From Chitinophagaceae bacterium (GTDB lineage Bacteria > Bacteroidota > Bacteroidia > Chitinophagales > Chitinophagaceae), in contig JAICGN010000010.1 of the NCBI GenBank assembly GCA_025923075.1, forward strand, positions 1 to 60,722: a stretch of DNA of 60,722 nt, read 5' to 3'. The notes under the pieces were generated by a model. The model did not search any database and was not told the origin of the DNA. It saw nothing but the letters and a program-made list of their open reading frames with translations. The position numbers were made by a program, and so were the translations under genes. Numbering within the stretch: position 1 is the stretch's first letter; each line of letters begins with the position of its first letter. Of the stretch, positions 51,887 to 60,722 are shown one piece after another.

Positions 51887-52468
51887 TTATTGTGCCTGGC
51901 TGGCTGTCTGTTCCATTTTTATATCGATCTTTCCAATCCATGTGTCATTTTTTTCCTTTTTAATATCCAGTACTGATAATGGTCCCTGCCCAGTGATGTC
52001 TGTAGTTGTAAATCCTTTAAAAAAAAGAATGCTCTTTAATTCTTTATATCCTTTTGCATTGATAACATAGTGTAAATGTCTGCTGTTTTTTTGACCCGGA
52101 TAATCGCCGGGTAAAATGGTCTTTATCTTGAAACAGCCGCTTTCATTGGTATGTACAGTTCCCCGTATCCTGGCCTGGTCATCAGGGCCGCCTAAAACAC
52201 TATAGATTCCCGAGGAATCGGTTTGATAAAGAAAAAGAGAAGCGTCTTTAATAGGCTGCGTTGTCTTCCCGTCAATAACTTTCCCGTAGATCATCAAGGA
52301 TTCACCGGGCTCATCTGTTTTTGCTAGTTGTATAAATCCGTTTTGTCCAGTGTCAAGGTTGATACAATTTTTCTCCTGCTTGATGTTTCCCGGGCCCTGA
52401 CGGCCATTGCAGGTTAAAAACACAGCACACAGGATGATCGTATAATGCGTCTCACGTAATCGTTTCAT
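51887..52468 (-). CDS. Lipid-anchored intradiol-dioxygenase-like protein
   Basis: A 193-residue protein with a lipobox (VFLTCNG, Cys20) and a beta-sandwich homologous to protocatechuate 3,4-dioxygenase: GKVIDGKTTQPIKDASLFLYQTD, the RGTVHTNESGCFKIKTILPGDYPG stretch, and RHLHYVI. The iron ligands of the family (Tyr, Tyr, His, His) have visible counterparts in YQTD, DYPG and HLH. Intradiol enzymes split catechols between hydroxyls; a lipid-anchored form on the cell envelope is unusual. A partial fold or non-catalytic role remains possible. Confidence 0.8.
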   Translation of the reverse strand: MKRLRETHYTIILCAVFLTCNGRQGPGNIKQEKNCINLDTGQNGFIQLAKTDEPGESLMIYGKVIDGKTTQPIKDASLFLYQTDSSGIYSVLGGPDDQARIRGTVHTNESGCFKIKTILPGDYPGQKNSRHLHYVINAKGYKELKSILFFKGFTTTDITGQGPLSVLDIKKEKNDTWIGKIDIKMEQTASQAQ

Positions 52469-53199
52469 GATATATATGTTTACAGTTCCAGTCGGTAAGG
52501 TACGCTATGAATAAAAAGGATCTCCCGATTCTTTGATGAATGAACCGGACCACGTGACGACTTGCCGGCTAAAAGAAATAAAGTTGCTAAGCCGACCATT
52601 CAATAAAATATGGGGTGGCAATTAGAATTTTTGATTCAAATTGAATTGATAAACCAGTAATAATCAGATCTGGTTACGCAGTTGATTTTTTCAATCATAA
52701 GAGATCATCAGTATAATACCTGTCAGCGAGTAGATCAAAATATTATCGCCTATTGCTTTGGTTCGAATAATTCAATGAAATTGCCGGAAGAAACCGACAC
52801 CTGTTGAATTTTTCGTTCAAAAACAGCCGCCAAAGTAATAGATATCTATCCAACCGTATTATAAAGAACATTCAGACTTGCGAAGCATTTAAACATTATC
52901 TAACGTCACAAATAAAAAATTTATAAAGAGGTCCGTCTCTCCAGATTGCTCAAAAATTAATGACGAGTTCGATTTGTTTTCGTGATCACCTGTCACCTAA
53001 TCTTAGACCGATCAAATTGATTTTCCGGCACGATTCCTGCTTTTTGTGGGCGAAGCTGAGCAAATAATAAGAAAAACTGGTCCTTCCCTCTGAAATTCTT
53101 TCACCTCCTTCCTGCTTATAATAATAACTACCGTATTCCCTTTGATTAAAATGCGATTATCCAGACAGATAGTTGGAAATGTTTTGTTAAATCCAATAG
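52469..53199. other. 731-bp region, no supported gene
   Basis: No open frame with recognisable content; only a short - strand frame (53012-53248) overlaps the next gene. It holds the upstream regions of the divergent dioxygenase and transglycosylase genes; I saw no exact TAnnTTTG box near either start, nor any strong repeat. Confidence 0.5.
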
Positions 53200-53889
53200 A
53201 TGTTAAGACGAAAAATATACAGCGCCGGGTTATTGATCTGTTTTTCACTGATCACAGCCGGTAATATTCAAAAAGGATCAGCTACCGGAACAAAGAACAT
53301 CACCGGTAGTGATACAATGATTGTACAAGGGCCCGTTTCTACTCCGTCCGACTTTGATCTGAATCCAGCTGCTTTACTCTATGCTAAAGAGTATGTTAAA
53401 AAAAATAATTGGGGTTTAGAAAGACTCAAAAAAAGAAGCCGGTCAAGTCTTAAAATTATCAATTCAGTTTTTTCCAAATATGAGATTCCGCCTGAATTGA
53501 AATATATGGCCGTTGTGGAATCTAATCTCAACGCTGACACGGTTTGCAATAGTTCCGGTGCAACAGGTATCTGGCAATTGATGCCATTCACGGCCCTGGA
53601 GCTTGGACTAAAAATCACCGATGACAATGATGAACGTCTCCATATTCATAAAAGTTCGGCCGCAGCGGCAAAATACCTTAAACGATTGTACGCAGAATTC
53701 GGCGATTGGTTATTGGTAATAGCGGCATATAATTCAGGCCCGACTAAGGTTACCCGTGCAATCAACTTATCCGGCAATAAGAATTTTTGGAAACTTCAAA
53801 ATTTTCTACCAGAAGAAACAAGAAATCATGTAAAAAGATTTGTGAGTGTGCTCTATTTTTTTGAAGAAGAAAACATAACTGCCGTCTAA
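53200..53889 (+). CDS. Lytic murein transglycosylase (SLT domain, MltD-like)
   Basis: A 229-residue exported protein (signal sequence GLLICFSLITAG). The SLT domain (about 85-215) has the catalytic glutamate in MAVVESNLN (about Glu107), GATGIWQLMPFTALELG, and VIAAYNSGPTKVTRAI, the three SLT motifs of MltD-type enzymes. It cleaves the MurNAc-GlcNAc bond, forming anhydromuropeptides. No LysM repeats follow, unlike E. coli MltD. Confidence 0.92.
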   Translation: MLRRKIYSAGLLICFSLITAGNIQKGSATGTKNITGSDTMIVQGPVSTPSDFDLNPAALLYAKEYVKKNNWGLERLKKRSRSSLKIINSVFSKYEIPPELKYMAVVESNLNADTVCNSSGATGIWQLMPFTALELGLKITDDNDERLHIHKSSAAAAKYLKRLYAEFGDWLLVIAAYNSGPTKVTRAINLSGNKNFWKLQNFLPEETRNHVKRFVSVLYFFEEENITAV

Positions 53890-54092
53890 CAAAATACTGG
53901 TAAAATTCCTTTCAGCCTTCAAGGAGAAAACAGCTATCTCTCGAAGGAAATAAAATTTTACAGTATAGTAGAATGAAAGCTGATGCGTCTACGAGCCTCT
54001 AAGAAATACTTTTTGTCAAGAAACTAAGCTAAATGATGTAACTTAATTGACACCTCCTCCCATTGCTTCTTAACTTGGAAAAAAGTTTCATC

Positions 54093-55052
54093 ATGAAAGA
54101 ACTCAGGTTTTCATTGGCTACACTATTTTTTTATTGCTGTATCGGGCCGTCCTGTTCACAACAAAGCGGCCCGGGCGATAAATCGCTAAGCAAAACTTTT
54201 GAAGCAACAACCCCATGTGATGATGCTGTCAAAGAAATGCTTGGCATCGCTCCTGACTTCAAATGTGAAATGATGAAGTGGAAGCTTATCTTTTTCAATG
54301 ATTCAAAAAAAAATCCATCCTCCTTTGATCTCGTTTATACATATGGCTTAGCAAAACAAGGAACAAGGGGTTTTACAGAAGGCGCAAGAACAGTAGCATT
54401 GAAAGGCAAATGGACAATTGAAAAAGGCAATCCAAAAAAAAGTGATGTGATTATTACCTTGATCGCAGATAATTCTCCTGCTACTTTATCATTTTTACAG
54501 CCCGGTCGAAATCTTCTCCATTTACTGGATAAGAACAAACAACTTGTGAATGGAAATGCGGCATGGAGTTATACACTTAACAGAACAGGTCCGGAAACAG
54601 CTGCTAGCGGCAAGTTTATTCCGCGGCCGGTTTCATCAACGCAGCTTTCGGCTATTTCGGACACTGTTGGGATTTATTATGGAAGAGTTCCCTGCAACAA
54701 AGTGCTCACGGCCATAAATAATATTTCCGCAGCAGGTTGCCAGGTCATTAAATGCAGGCTTGTTCTTTTACAGGATACGACTACTCATACTCCGACCAAT
54801 TTTATTATTCAAACTATTTATGTTGGTAAAGGAGATAACAAATACAGCGTAACGGGAACCTGGAAGCTGCTGCAAGGAACCATTGATGACCCAACAGCGG
54901 TAGTATATCAACTATTACCCGGTGAGGGGAAGTCGCAAAATCAACTGCTCTTAGTCAAAGCAGATGATAATATTCTTTACTTTTTAGATAATGATACAAG
55001 GCTGTTGGTGGGTGATACTTACAGTAGCTATACTCTAAACAGGGGAAAATAA
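54093..55052 (+). CDS. Lipoprotein with two NlpE-like domains
   Basis: A 319-residue protein from ATG 54093 (MKELRFSLATLFFYCCIGPS). Lipobox GPSC at about Cys21. Two similar beta domains follow: one at about 25-165 ending YTLNRTG, the second at about 185-319 ending YTLNRGK. The second has GIYYGRVPCNKVLTAINNIS, like the NlpE N-terminal motif (GxYxGxLPCxDC); the second cysteine comes later (AAGCQVIKC). NlpE senses envelope copper and adhesion stress in Enterobacteria; the role here is unknown. The tandem layout suggests an internal duplication. Confidence 0.72.
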   Translation: MKELRFSLATLFFYCCIGPSCSQQSGPGDKSLSKTFEATTPCDDAVKEMLGIAPDFKCEMMKWKLIFFNDSKKNPSSFDLVYTYGLAKQGTRGFTEGARTVALKGKWTIEKGNPKKSDVIITLIADNSPATLSFLQPGRNLLHLLDKNKQLVNGNAAWSYTLNRTGPETAASGKFIPRPVSSTQLSAISDTVGIYYGRVPCNKVLTAINNISAAGCQVIKCRLVLLQDTTTHTPTNFIIQTIYVGKGDNKYSVTGTWKLLQGTIDDPTAVVYQLLPGEGKSQNQLLLVKADDNILYFLDNDTRLLVGDTYSSYTLNRGK

Positions 55053-55137
55053 GCGCGGAATATATACTGGGGTAAATTATTGTTTTTATTCAGCTATTTT
55101 AGCCGCCTGCTGCGGTATTCTTAACCGGCTGCCAATT

Positions 55138-55884
55138 TCAGTGCCCAATTTTCAGAATCAGTTCAACGATCATTGCACTTACTTTATACCAAATGATCAG
55201 TGAAAAAAAAATGGTTATGAGAATGCGAACTAAAAGAAATCTTATCCCCTCGTTTTTAAACACATCAAACAAACAGAAAAAGAACCAGCACACACTTATA
55301 ATTGCTGATTGTGTCTCGAACCAGGCCGTTAAAAAACTGGTTCTGAATAGCAGTCCCACAATAGTTTGTTCTAATGTCACCAGCATATTTAGTATTCCAA
55401 AGGCATATATGTTCAATACAAGTGTTTCAATATAATTCTTCTTTGGACGGGAAATGATCAACCATACAAGTAGGGCAATCATTGGTATTAAAAGCAATTC
55501 GAATACGTTGCGGTGTTCCATGAAATAATTCCAGGTTTCACCTGCAGGAATTAAAAGATTGCTTTTTACCGTACGTTTATAATTCATCCAATTGGGAATC
55601 AGGGTGCCGGTAAGTATGAAAAGGGCTACCCATATAAGATAGAAGCCTACCGGCTTATGATATTTTTGCCTTCTTCCTTCAAGATATTCGTTTATCGTTT
55701 TACCGGGCCTGATAAGCAGTTGGTAACAGGTATTCAAAAAACCATGTTCGATATGGCTGAAGAAATGAGCAATCTCAGCGAGAAGAGAATGCCAGGTAAG
55801 CCTTTTCACATCCTTTTTTTGTCCGCAATAGGGACAAAACCGATGTTGTATTTCCGCCTTACAATTGAGACAGGTTACAGACAT
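55138..55884 (-). CDS. DUF3667 membrane protein with zinc ribbon
   Basis: A 248-residue protein from ATG 55884. An N-terminal zinc ribbon (TCLNCKAEIQHRFCPYCGQKK, four Cys) is followed by RLTWHSLLAEIAHFFSHIEHGFLNT and GKTINEYLEGRRQKYHKPVG, the signature of DUF3667, then about five membrane helices. Its function is unknown. The frame is open to 56031, but the earlier part is not conserved. A one-mismatch -7 box (TATCTTTC) lies at 55892-55899. Confidence 0.9.
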   Translation of the reverse strand: MSVTCLNCKAEIQHRFCPYCGQKKDVKRLTWHSLLAEIAHFFSHIEHGFLNTCYQLLIRPGKTINEYLEGRRQKYHKPVGFYLIWVALFILTGTLIPNWMNYKRTVKSNLLIPAGETWNYFMEHRNVFELLLIPMIALLVWLIISRPKKNYIETLVLNIYAFGILNMLVTLEQTIVGLLFRTSFLTAWFETQSAIISVCWFFFCLFDVFKNEGIRFLLVRILITIFFSLIIWYKVSAMIVELILKIGH

Positions 55885-56070
55885 AAAATTTGAAAGATAT
55901 AAAAAAACAGGAAAGAAATCATTGTCCATCCATCTTTGGTATTGACCATCAAGGATGACACAAAGAGTCTTCGGAGAGTCCATTACAGAAATTCGTACGA
56001 AAGAAATGTTAGGGCCCGAATCCGGCTTCACTCCTAAAAATATCTTACCTTTTATTTACAATCCTATAAG

Positions 56071-56535
56071 ATGAAAAAAATAATATTCTTATTCATCACC
56101 GCATTAATTGTTGATATACTCATGGCACAAACAATAAAAACTGCAACAGACAACAAACCAACCATTGCCGTACTCGATGGTTTTGCAAATGCTTTCAATG
56201 CCCATGATGTCAATCGCATCTTGTCGTTTATGACAGACGATTGTGTGTTCCAGGCATCAGCGGGGCCGGATGTTGATGGTGAGAAATTTACAGGAAAGGA
56301 AGCAGTAAGAAAGGCTTTTGAAGATGTCTTCAAAACCTATCCCGATGCAAAATGGACGAATGCCCGGCATTTTATTTCTGGCGAAAGAGCAGTTTCAGAA
56401 TGGACATTTACAGGAACAAAGGAGGACGGAAGCAAGGTAGAAGTAACAGGCTGCGATCTTTTCACGTTCCGTGACGGAAAGATCGCTATTAAAAATTCGT
56501 ATAGAAAAAACCGTCCGGCAATTTCAAAAACATAA
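56071..56535 (+). CDS. Secreted SnoaL-like protein
   Basis: A 154-residue protein with a signal peptide (IIFLFITALIVDILMAQ) and an NTF2-like domain: VLDGFANAFNAHDVNRILSF, FTGKEAVRKAFEDVFKTYPD, and SGERAVSEWTFTG. SnoaL-like proteins of this type are often associated with small-molecule turnover. A TACCTTTT box (56046-56053) is 17 bp before the ATG. It is divergent from the DUF3667 gene. Confidence 0.85.
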   Translation: MKKIIFLFITALIVDILMAQTIKTATDNKPTIAVLDGFANAFNAHDVNRILSFMTDDCVFQASAGPDVDGEKFTGKEAVRKAFEDVFKTYPDAKWTNARHFISGERAVSEWTFTGTKEDGSKVEVTGCDLFTFRDGKIAIKNSYRKNRPAISKT

Positions 56536-56640
56536 GTGCATTTTTGTCTCCACCATGGTTTCACATAAAAATCCACAGCCAACAGAGGTGACGGGAACGC
56601 CAGTGCTCAGTTATTTTTTACCTTAGTTACAAATTGCATT

Positions 56641-57771
56641 ATGTCAAATCAGTCCTTACTAATGGCATTGTTGATTTTCGTTTTTGCCAGTTGTGAACAG
56701 CAGGAAAAAAAACGAACTACAGTGGCCGAAGAAGGGATCGTATTCGGATCAATGGCTGATGCGGGTATGGATTCAGTCCTTATCAACAAGATTGATACCG
56801 CAATCCGTAACGGAACTTATCCGAATATCCACAGCCTGCATATCGTTCGTAATAATAGACTGGTGTATGAGAATTACTGGCCGGGCAATGATGAAATCTG
56901 GGGAGATGGGCTCGGCATCAGAATTCATGGCGAGGATAGCTTGCATGATATACGAAGTATCTCCAAAAGTGTAGTATCGGCCTGTGTAGGTATTGCCATC
57001 CAACAAGGAAAAATCAAGAGTATCGATCAGAAAGTATTTGATTTCTTTCCCGAATATAAAAAACTGGATACAGGTTTAATATCATCGCTTACTGTAAAAC
57101 ACCTGTTGACAATGAGCTCGGGGCTTGTTTGGAATGAAGAGGTACCTTATGATAATCCTGAAAACAGCGAAATAAGAATGACCAGGAGTTCAAATCCGGT
57201 GGAATATGTATTGAGTCAGCCGCTGGAATTTCAGCCAGGAGTTTCGTGGAAATATAATGGCGGCACTACTCAATTGCTTGCTGCAATTATTGAAAAGGCT
57301 ACAGGAAAAAAAGTTGACCAGTTTGCAAACGAATATCTTTTTCAACCATTGGGAATGAAACAATTTGAATGGACAAAATATCCGGGTACTGATCAGCCCG
57401 CCGCAGCTTCTGGGGTAAGATTACGTGCAAGAGATCTTTTAAAGTTCGGATTACTTTATAATAACAATGGAACATGGAACGGCAAGCAAATAATTTCAAA
57501 AGACTGGATCGAAGAATCGTTTCAATCGCATGTTCGGCGACCGGGTGGTGGTGCATACGGATACCAGTTTTGGCTTTGGCAGGATACAATCAACAATCAG
57601 CCCACGCCCTTTATTGCTTGTGTCGGAAATGGTGATCAAAGAATTTTTTTTGACAAGACTCATCATATGGTGGTTGTCACCACTGCGGGTAATTATAATA
57701 AATGGACGATTAAAAAAAATGCTTATGCATTGATGAAAGAATATATTTACCCCGCATTAATTCAGCAATAG
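56641..57771 (+). CDS. Class C beta-lactamase-like serine hydrolase lipoprotein
   Basis: A 376-residue protein with a lipobox (VFASCEQ, Cys18). The SxxK motif is SISK (about 106-109) within DIRSISKSVVSACVGIAIQQ; the YxN motif is in SWKYNGGTTQ (about residue 205). Such proteins include penicillin-binding esterases and D-aminopeptidases; few are real beta-lactamases. It is followed 66 bp later by an alpha/beta hydrolase, also a lipoprotein, on the same strand. Confidence 0.9.
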   Translation: MSNQSLLMALLIFVFASCEQQEKKRTTVAEEGIVFGSMADAGMDSVLINKIDTAIRNGTYPNIHSLHIVRNNRLVYENYWPGNDEIWGDGLGIRIHGEDSLHDIRSISKSVVSACVGIAIQQGKIKSIDQKVFDFFPEYKKLDTGLISSLTVKHLLTMSSGLVWNEEVPYDNPENSEIRMTRSSNPVEYVLSQPLEFQPGVSWKYNGGTTQLLAAIIEKATGKKVDQFANEYLFQPLGMKQFEWTKYPGTDQPAAASGVRLRARDLLKFGLLYNNNGTWNGKQIISKDWIEESFQSHVRRPGGGAYGYQFWLWQDTINNQPTPFIACVGNGDQRIFFDKTHHMVVVTTAGNYNKWTIKKNAYALMKEYIYPALIQQ

Positions 57772-57837
57772 ATGACGTTGCATGCCCGGGTATTTTTATT
57801 GTGCAATAATTAGAAAGTGATAATTAAACCACATAGC

Positions 57838-58869
57838 ATGAGTCAAGTAGTTTGCTGTATCATCTGTTTCGTTCTTTTGGCCTGTACTAATCAAACGACC
57901 ACAAACCGTGAAGACCACAGCTCAATAAGCAGCACCGAAAGCATAAACGAGCAATCCTTTCTCAAACTTGGTGGCGAAGATCAGTATGTTGAAATCACGG
58001 GAACATCAGATAAAAATCCCGTGCTATTGTTCATTCATGGTGGGCCTGGCTGGCCACAAACACCCCACTTGCGGTATTTCAATGCCGCCCTCGCAAAATC
58101 AGTAATTCTGGTGGCCTGGGAACAATCAGGTTGCGGAAAATCTTATATGCACAATCCTGAGCCGAAAAAACTTGACAAAGAACAAATCCTGAATGATGCA
58201 CACGAATTTACTCGTATCCTCAAAAAAAGATTTAATAAGGAAAAAATTTACCTCGCTGGCTTTTCATGGGGAAGTGTAATTGGTCTTGAGCTTGTAAAAA
58301 AATTCCCCGAGGATTACGCTGCCTATTTTGCTATATCACAGGTAATAGACATACAAAGAAGTATTGATCTTTCAAGAGAATGGTTACAATATCAGGCAGC
58401 ATTGAAGAAAGACAAGAAGATGCTGGATCTTGTATCAAGACTGGAAAAAAAAGATACCACTCTTTGCAAAACACAATTGGAATGCTTTTTTAAAAAGTAT
58501 GAAATGCTGACTGAATATGGCGGTGCCATCTATAAAAAAGAATCAGCAACGCAAATAAAAATTGCTGAAACGAAATATGATGACTATAAGAATTATGATT
58601 GGATTGCAGGGTTTATGTACTCCTGCTCACGTCTGGGTGATGCTGTTTTTAAAACCAACCTGACAACCATCACTGAATTAAAAGTACCTGCTTATTTTTT
58701 TGTTGGCAGGCACGATTGGAGTCTTCCTGCCGTAGTCACTGAAGAATTTGTCAGCAAATTAAAAGCACCCAAAAAAGAAATTATCTGGTTTGAAGAATCG
58801 GGTCACGAACCACTAGAAGAAGAACCGGCGAAATTCAACAAAGCGATAATTGACAGAATTAAGAATTGA
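57838..58869 (+). CDS. Lipid-anchored alpha/beta hydrolase (proline iminopeptidase-like)
   Basis: A 343-residue protein from ATG 57838 (MSQVVCCIICFVLLACTNQ), lipobox LLAC at Cys16. It has the oxyanion motif FIHGGPGWP, the nucleophile elbow GFSWGS (about Ser143), Asp in GRHDWSLP and His in ESGHEPLEEEP. The HGGPG motif is typical of proline iminopeptidases. The GTG at 57817 is open but the ATG gives a normal lipoprotein signal. It may act on peptides at the cell envelope with the neighbouring serine hydrolase (inference). Confidence 0.9.
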   Translation: MSQVVCCIICFVLLACTNQTTTNREDHSSISSTESINEQSFLKLGGEDQYVEITGTSDKNPVLLFIHGGPGWPQTPHLRYFNAALAKSVILVAWEQSGCGKSYMHNPEPKKLDKEQILNDAHEFTRILKKRFNKEKIYLAGFSWGSVIGLELVKKFPEDYAAYFAISQVIDIQRSIDLSREWLQYQAALKKDKKMLDLVSRLEKKDTTLCKTQLECFFKKYEMLTEYGGAIYKKESATQIKIAETKYDDYKNYDWIAGFMYSCSRLGDAVFKTNLTTITELKVPAYFFVGRHDWSLPAVVTEEFVSKLKAPKKEIIWFEESGHEPLEEEPAKFNKAIIDRIKN

Positions 58870-58950
58870 TCACCCGGTTGTCAAAATCCTGTCTTTAAGC
58901 AGCAAGGTCGCTAATCGTGTCGATGCGGTTTGGCGTTAGCATAAACCGTT

Positions 58951-59904
58951 TTATTTTTCATGTACCTTTTTTGTCTTCTCCTTTACCGATGGTCCACCCT
59001 CGTTATCACTCTCCACCTCAACTTTTTTTAACGCAACTGCATAATCATTCGGCTGGATCGAGGAACCTTTATGAGCACTCCAGGCCTTTGCAAATTCCGC
59101 CCCGAGATACAAGATCATCGCCGAATAATACACCCATAATAAGAGTACGACAAGAGAACCGGCTGCTCCATAAGTACTACCCACATTACTTTTCCCGATA
59201 TAAAACGAAATAACAAACTTACCGATCATGAATAAAATACCAGAGGCTAACGCTCCCGGCAGAATATCCTTCCATTTTGTTTTTGCATCGGGAAGGACTT
59301 TAAATATTACAGCGAAGAGAGCAGTAATAACGACAAAGGAAACAATCAGATCCAGTATATAAAATATAACAACAGTAACATCAGGGAAATTTGCTTTTAA
59401 ACTCTCACTCAATCCTTCAATGATAGTTGATATGGCAAGAGACACCAACAGTAAAAACCCAAGACTGACAACAACTGAAAATGATAAGAAGCGATTTCGA
59501 ACTATTTTCCACAGCCCTTTCTTTGGTTTCGCCTTGAATCCCCATATCGTATTAATAGAATCCTGTATTTCTGCAAATACAGCCGTCGCTCCGAATAATA
59601 ATGTTATGATACCGATCAGCGCTGCAACTGTTCCTTTGCCTTCCAGCGATGCATTTTTAATGATAGTTTGAAGCTGCAACGCGGCATCTTGTCCAACAAA
59701 TTGCTGCATCTGGCTATATATTTTTCCCTGCGTTGCCTCCTGCCCGAAAAAAATGCTGCATAAAAAAATGATCACTATCAATAGTGGCCCGAATGAGAAA
59801 ACAGTAGTATAAGCAAGCGATGCGCTGTACTTTGGTATTTTATCCTCGGCGAAACCTTTGAAAGATTGAATAATTACTTTCCCTACTTCCTTTAGTTTTC
59901 TCAT
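58951..59904 (-). CDS. YihY/BrkB family membrane protein
   Basis: A 317-residue protein from ATG 59904 (MRKLKEVGKVIIQSFKGFAE). Six membrane segments, with SASLAYTTVFSFGPLLIVII (the family's first helix signature), KWKDILPGALASGILFMIGK and STYGAAGSLVVLLLWVYYSA. YihY proteins, once called ribonuclease BN, have no agreed function. The charged C-terminal tail (about 285-317, EVESDNEGGPSVKEKTKKV) is a cytosolic extension. The frame is open to 60003, but those residues lack conservation. Confidence 0.92.
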   Translation of the reverse strand: MRKLKEVGKVIIQSFKGFAEDKIPKYSASLAYTTVFSFGPLLIVIIFLCSIFFGQEATQGKIYSQMQQFVGQDAALQLQTIIKNASLEGKGTVAALIGIITLLFGATAVFAEIQDSINTIWGFKAKPKKGLWKIVRNRFLSFSVVVSLGFLLLVSLAISTIIEGLSESLKANFPDVTVVIFYILDLIVSFVVITALFAVIFKVLPDAKTKWKDILPGALASGILFMIGKFVISFYIGKSNVGSTYGAAGSLVVLLLWVYYSAMILYLGAEFAKAWSAHKGSSIQPNDYAVALKKVEVESDNEGGPSVKEKTKKVHEK

Positions 59905-60327
59905 AGATGTTTTAAGATTCCTTTGGAAATCACTTTTTGAATTTTGAGCGCAACGTATGTTAAACTGCCATATATCGTTTGAACAAATCAAAAAGCACAC
60001 CATAAAAATTGAATGGGCCGATTTAAGTCGTGGAACTGCTAGTCAGCACACTGTTGCAGGAAAGTTTAGCTTACCCACCTCTGCTGCACTATAACTAAAT
60101 CCTTAATTCTTCACCCCGTCGTTCGCCCATATTCTTTTCTTCTTTGGCCGATTAAAACCTTCTACTCAACAAGTAAGCCGTTTTAAGCAAGAGCAGCCGC
60201 AATCAAATCATTTCCGCTTGTGTTCACATCTACAGTATGCTACTTTTATTCGATGCAACAAGGACCGCAATTGTCTTTTATGCATGACATAAAAAATCAA
60301 AAACCATGTTAATTAAAAACCTCGTTT
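59905..60327. other. 423-bp intergenic region, no supported gene
   Basis: Divergent upstream region between the YihY-like gene and the Tat-exported gene. No open frame with recognisable content, no exact TAnnTTTG box and no strong inverted repeat was seen. Confidence 0.5.
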
Positions 60328-60722
60328 ATGAAAAACAACAATGTTGACAACCAGCCTCGCCGGAAGTTTCTTGGCACTCTTGCAACCGGAGTTGCCGGTC
60401 TCGGCCTTTCCTCAATTATCTCCCCTCTTTCTGCTCATGCAGAAAACAATATCTTTTTTCAGGGAACGGAGAATCCTGATGAATGGTTTAACCAAATAAA
60501 AGGCAAACACCGTATTGTATTCGATGTTCCTCAGCCAAATGAGATCTTTCCATTTGCATGGCCGAGGATATTCCTCGTAACAAATGCGGCAACTGGCACT
60601 GCAGAAAAAGATTGCAGCGTTGTGGTGGTACTTCGTCATACTGCCATAGGTTACGCTATGGAAGATCGTTTATGGTCAAAATATAAATTTGGTGAAGTGT
60701 TTAAGGCGAATGATCCTAAAAC
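60328..60722 (+). CDS. Twin-arginine-exported protein (partial)
   Basis: Starts at ATG 60328 and runs off the window; 131 codons are visible. The N-terminus has a Tat signal: QPRRKFLGT (RRxFLG), a mild hydrophobic core LATGVAGLGLSSIIS and an AHA-type cleavage site near residue 42. The mature part (RIVFDVPQPNEIFPFAWPRI, CSVVVVLRHTAIGYAMEDRL) resembles Tat-exported proteins common in Bacteroidota with no assigned function. Export in a folded state implies a cofactor (inference). Confidence 0.78.
   Translation, partial: MKNNNVDNQPRRKFLGTLATGVAGLGLSSIISPLSAHAENNIFFQGTENPDEWFNQIKGKHRIVFDVPQPNEIFPFAWPRIFLVTNAATGTAEKDCSVVVVLRHTAIGYAMEDRLWSKYKFGEVFKANDPK

Noticed and set aside
1-60722. tRNA, rRNA, CRISPR or prophage features
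   Set aside because: No T-loop or acceptor pattern, no regularly spaced repeat with unique spacers, and no phage or transposase proteins were found.

Overview
The window reads as chromosomal DNA of a Bacteroidota bacterium, most likely Chitinophagaceae or a close relative (inference from gene content, not a database match). Supporting signs: many genes are preceded within about 0-25 nt by the Bacteroidota -7 promoter box TAnnTTTG, Shine-Dalgarno sequences are nearly absent, and family markers are typical of the phylum (CarboxypepD_reg TonB receptor, DUF3667, DUF3347, DUF3500, YfhO-type membrane protein, MqnA of the futalosine menaquinone route, collagen-like and Kelch lipoproteins). I saw no tRNA, rRNA, CRISPR array, phage or transposase.

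Layout. 0-1.8 kb: the 3' end of dapF, a Nudix hydrolase and a queuosine-precursor transporter. 1.8-12.5 kb: a glycan or cell-surface locus (YfhO-like protein, four glycosyltransferases, a GT11 fucosyltransferase, a methyltransferase, a collagen-like lipoprotein, a Wzx-like flippase). 12.5-23.1 kb: housekeeping genes (mqnA, purB, GNAT, prfC, nhaA, a MacB-like permease, tsaD, a trmN6-like methylase, a saccharopine-dehydrogenase-like enzyme). 23.3-29.2 kb: a barrel-like envelope protein divergent from a membrane-anchored winged-helix regulator, then a TonB receptor with a DUF3347 partner. 29.2-31.7 kb: an S23 four-helix-bundle gene inside inverted repeats just before an ABC-F gene. 31.8-41.1 kb: a TPR protein, a BON-like protein, histidine degradation genes (hutG, ftcD) around a multi-hairpin element, a DUF3500 protein and a tannase-family esterase. 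41.1-50.1 kb: a repeat-rich accessory stretch, ending in six same-strand genes separated by related spacers. 50.1-60.7 kb: mostly secreted, lipid-anchored or membrane proteins, ending in a partial Tat-exported protein.

Main points for a second look: (1) the cassette-like array at 46.2-50.1 kb, whose spacers share GTTGTCCTG and a conserved hairpin; (2) the S23 cassette that appears to separate an ABC-F gene from its promoter; (3) short palindromes and tandem repeats sitting inside the reading frames of tsaD, trmN6, a TonB receptor and the ABC-F linker; (4) a 193-nt nested-hairpin element between hutG and ftcD; (5) interlocked divergent mqnA/purB promoters and several apparently leaderless genes; (6) a conserved small membrane gene broken by one missing T in a T-run.
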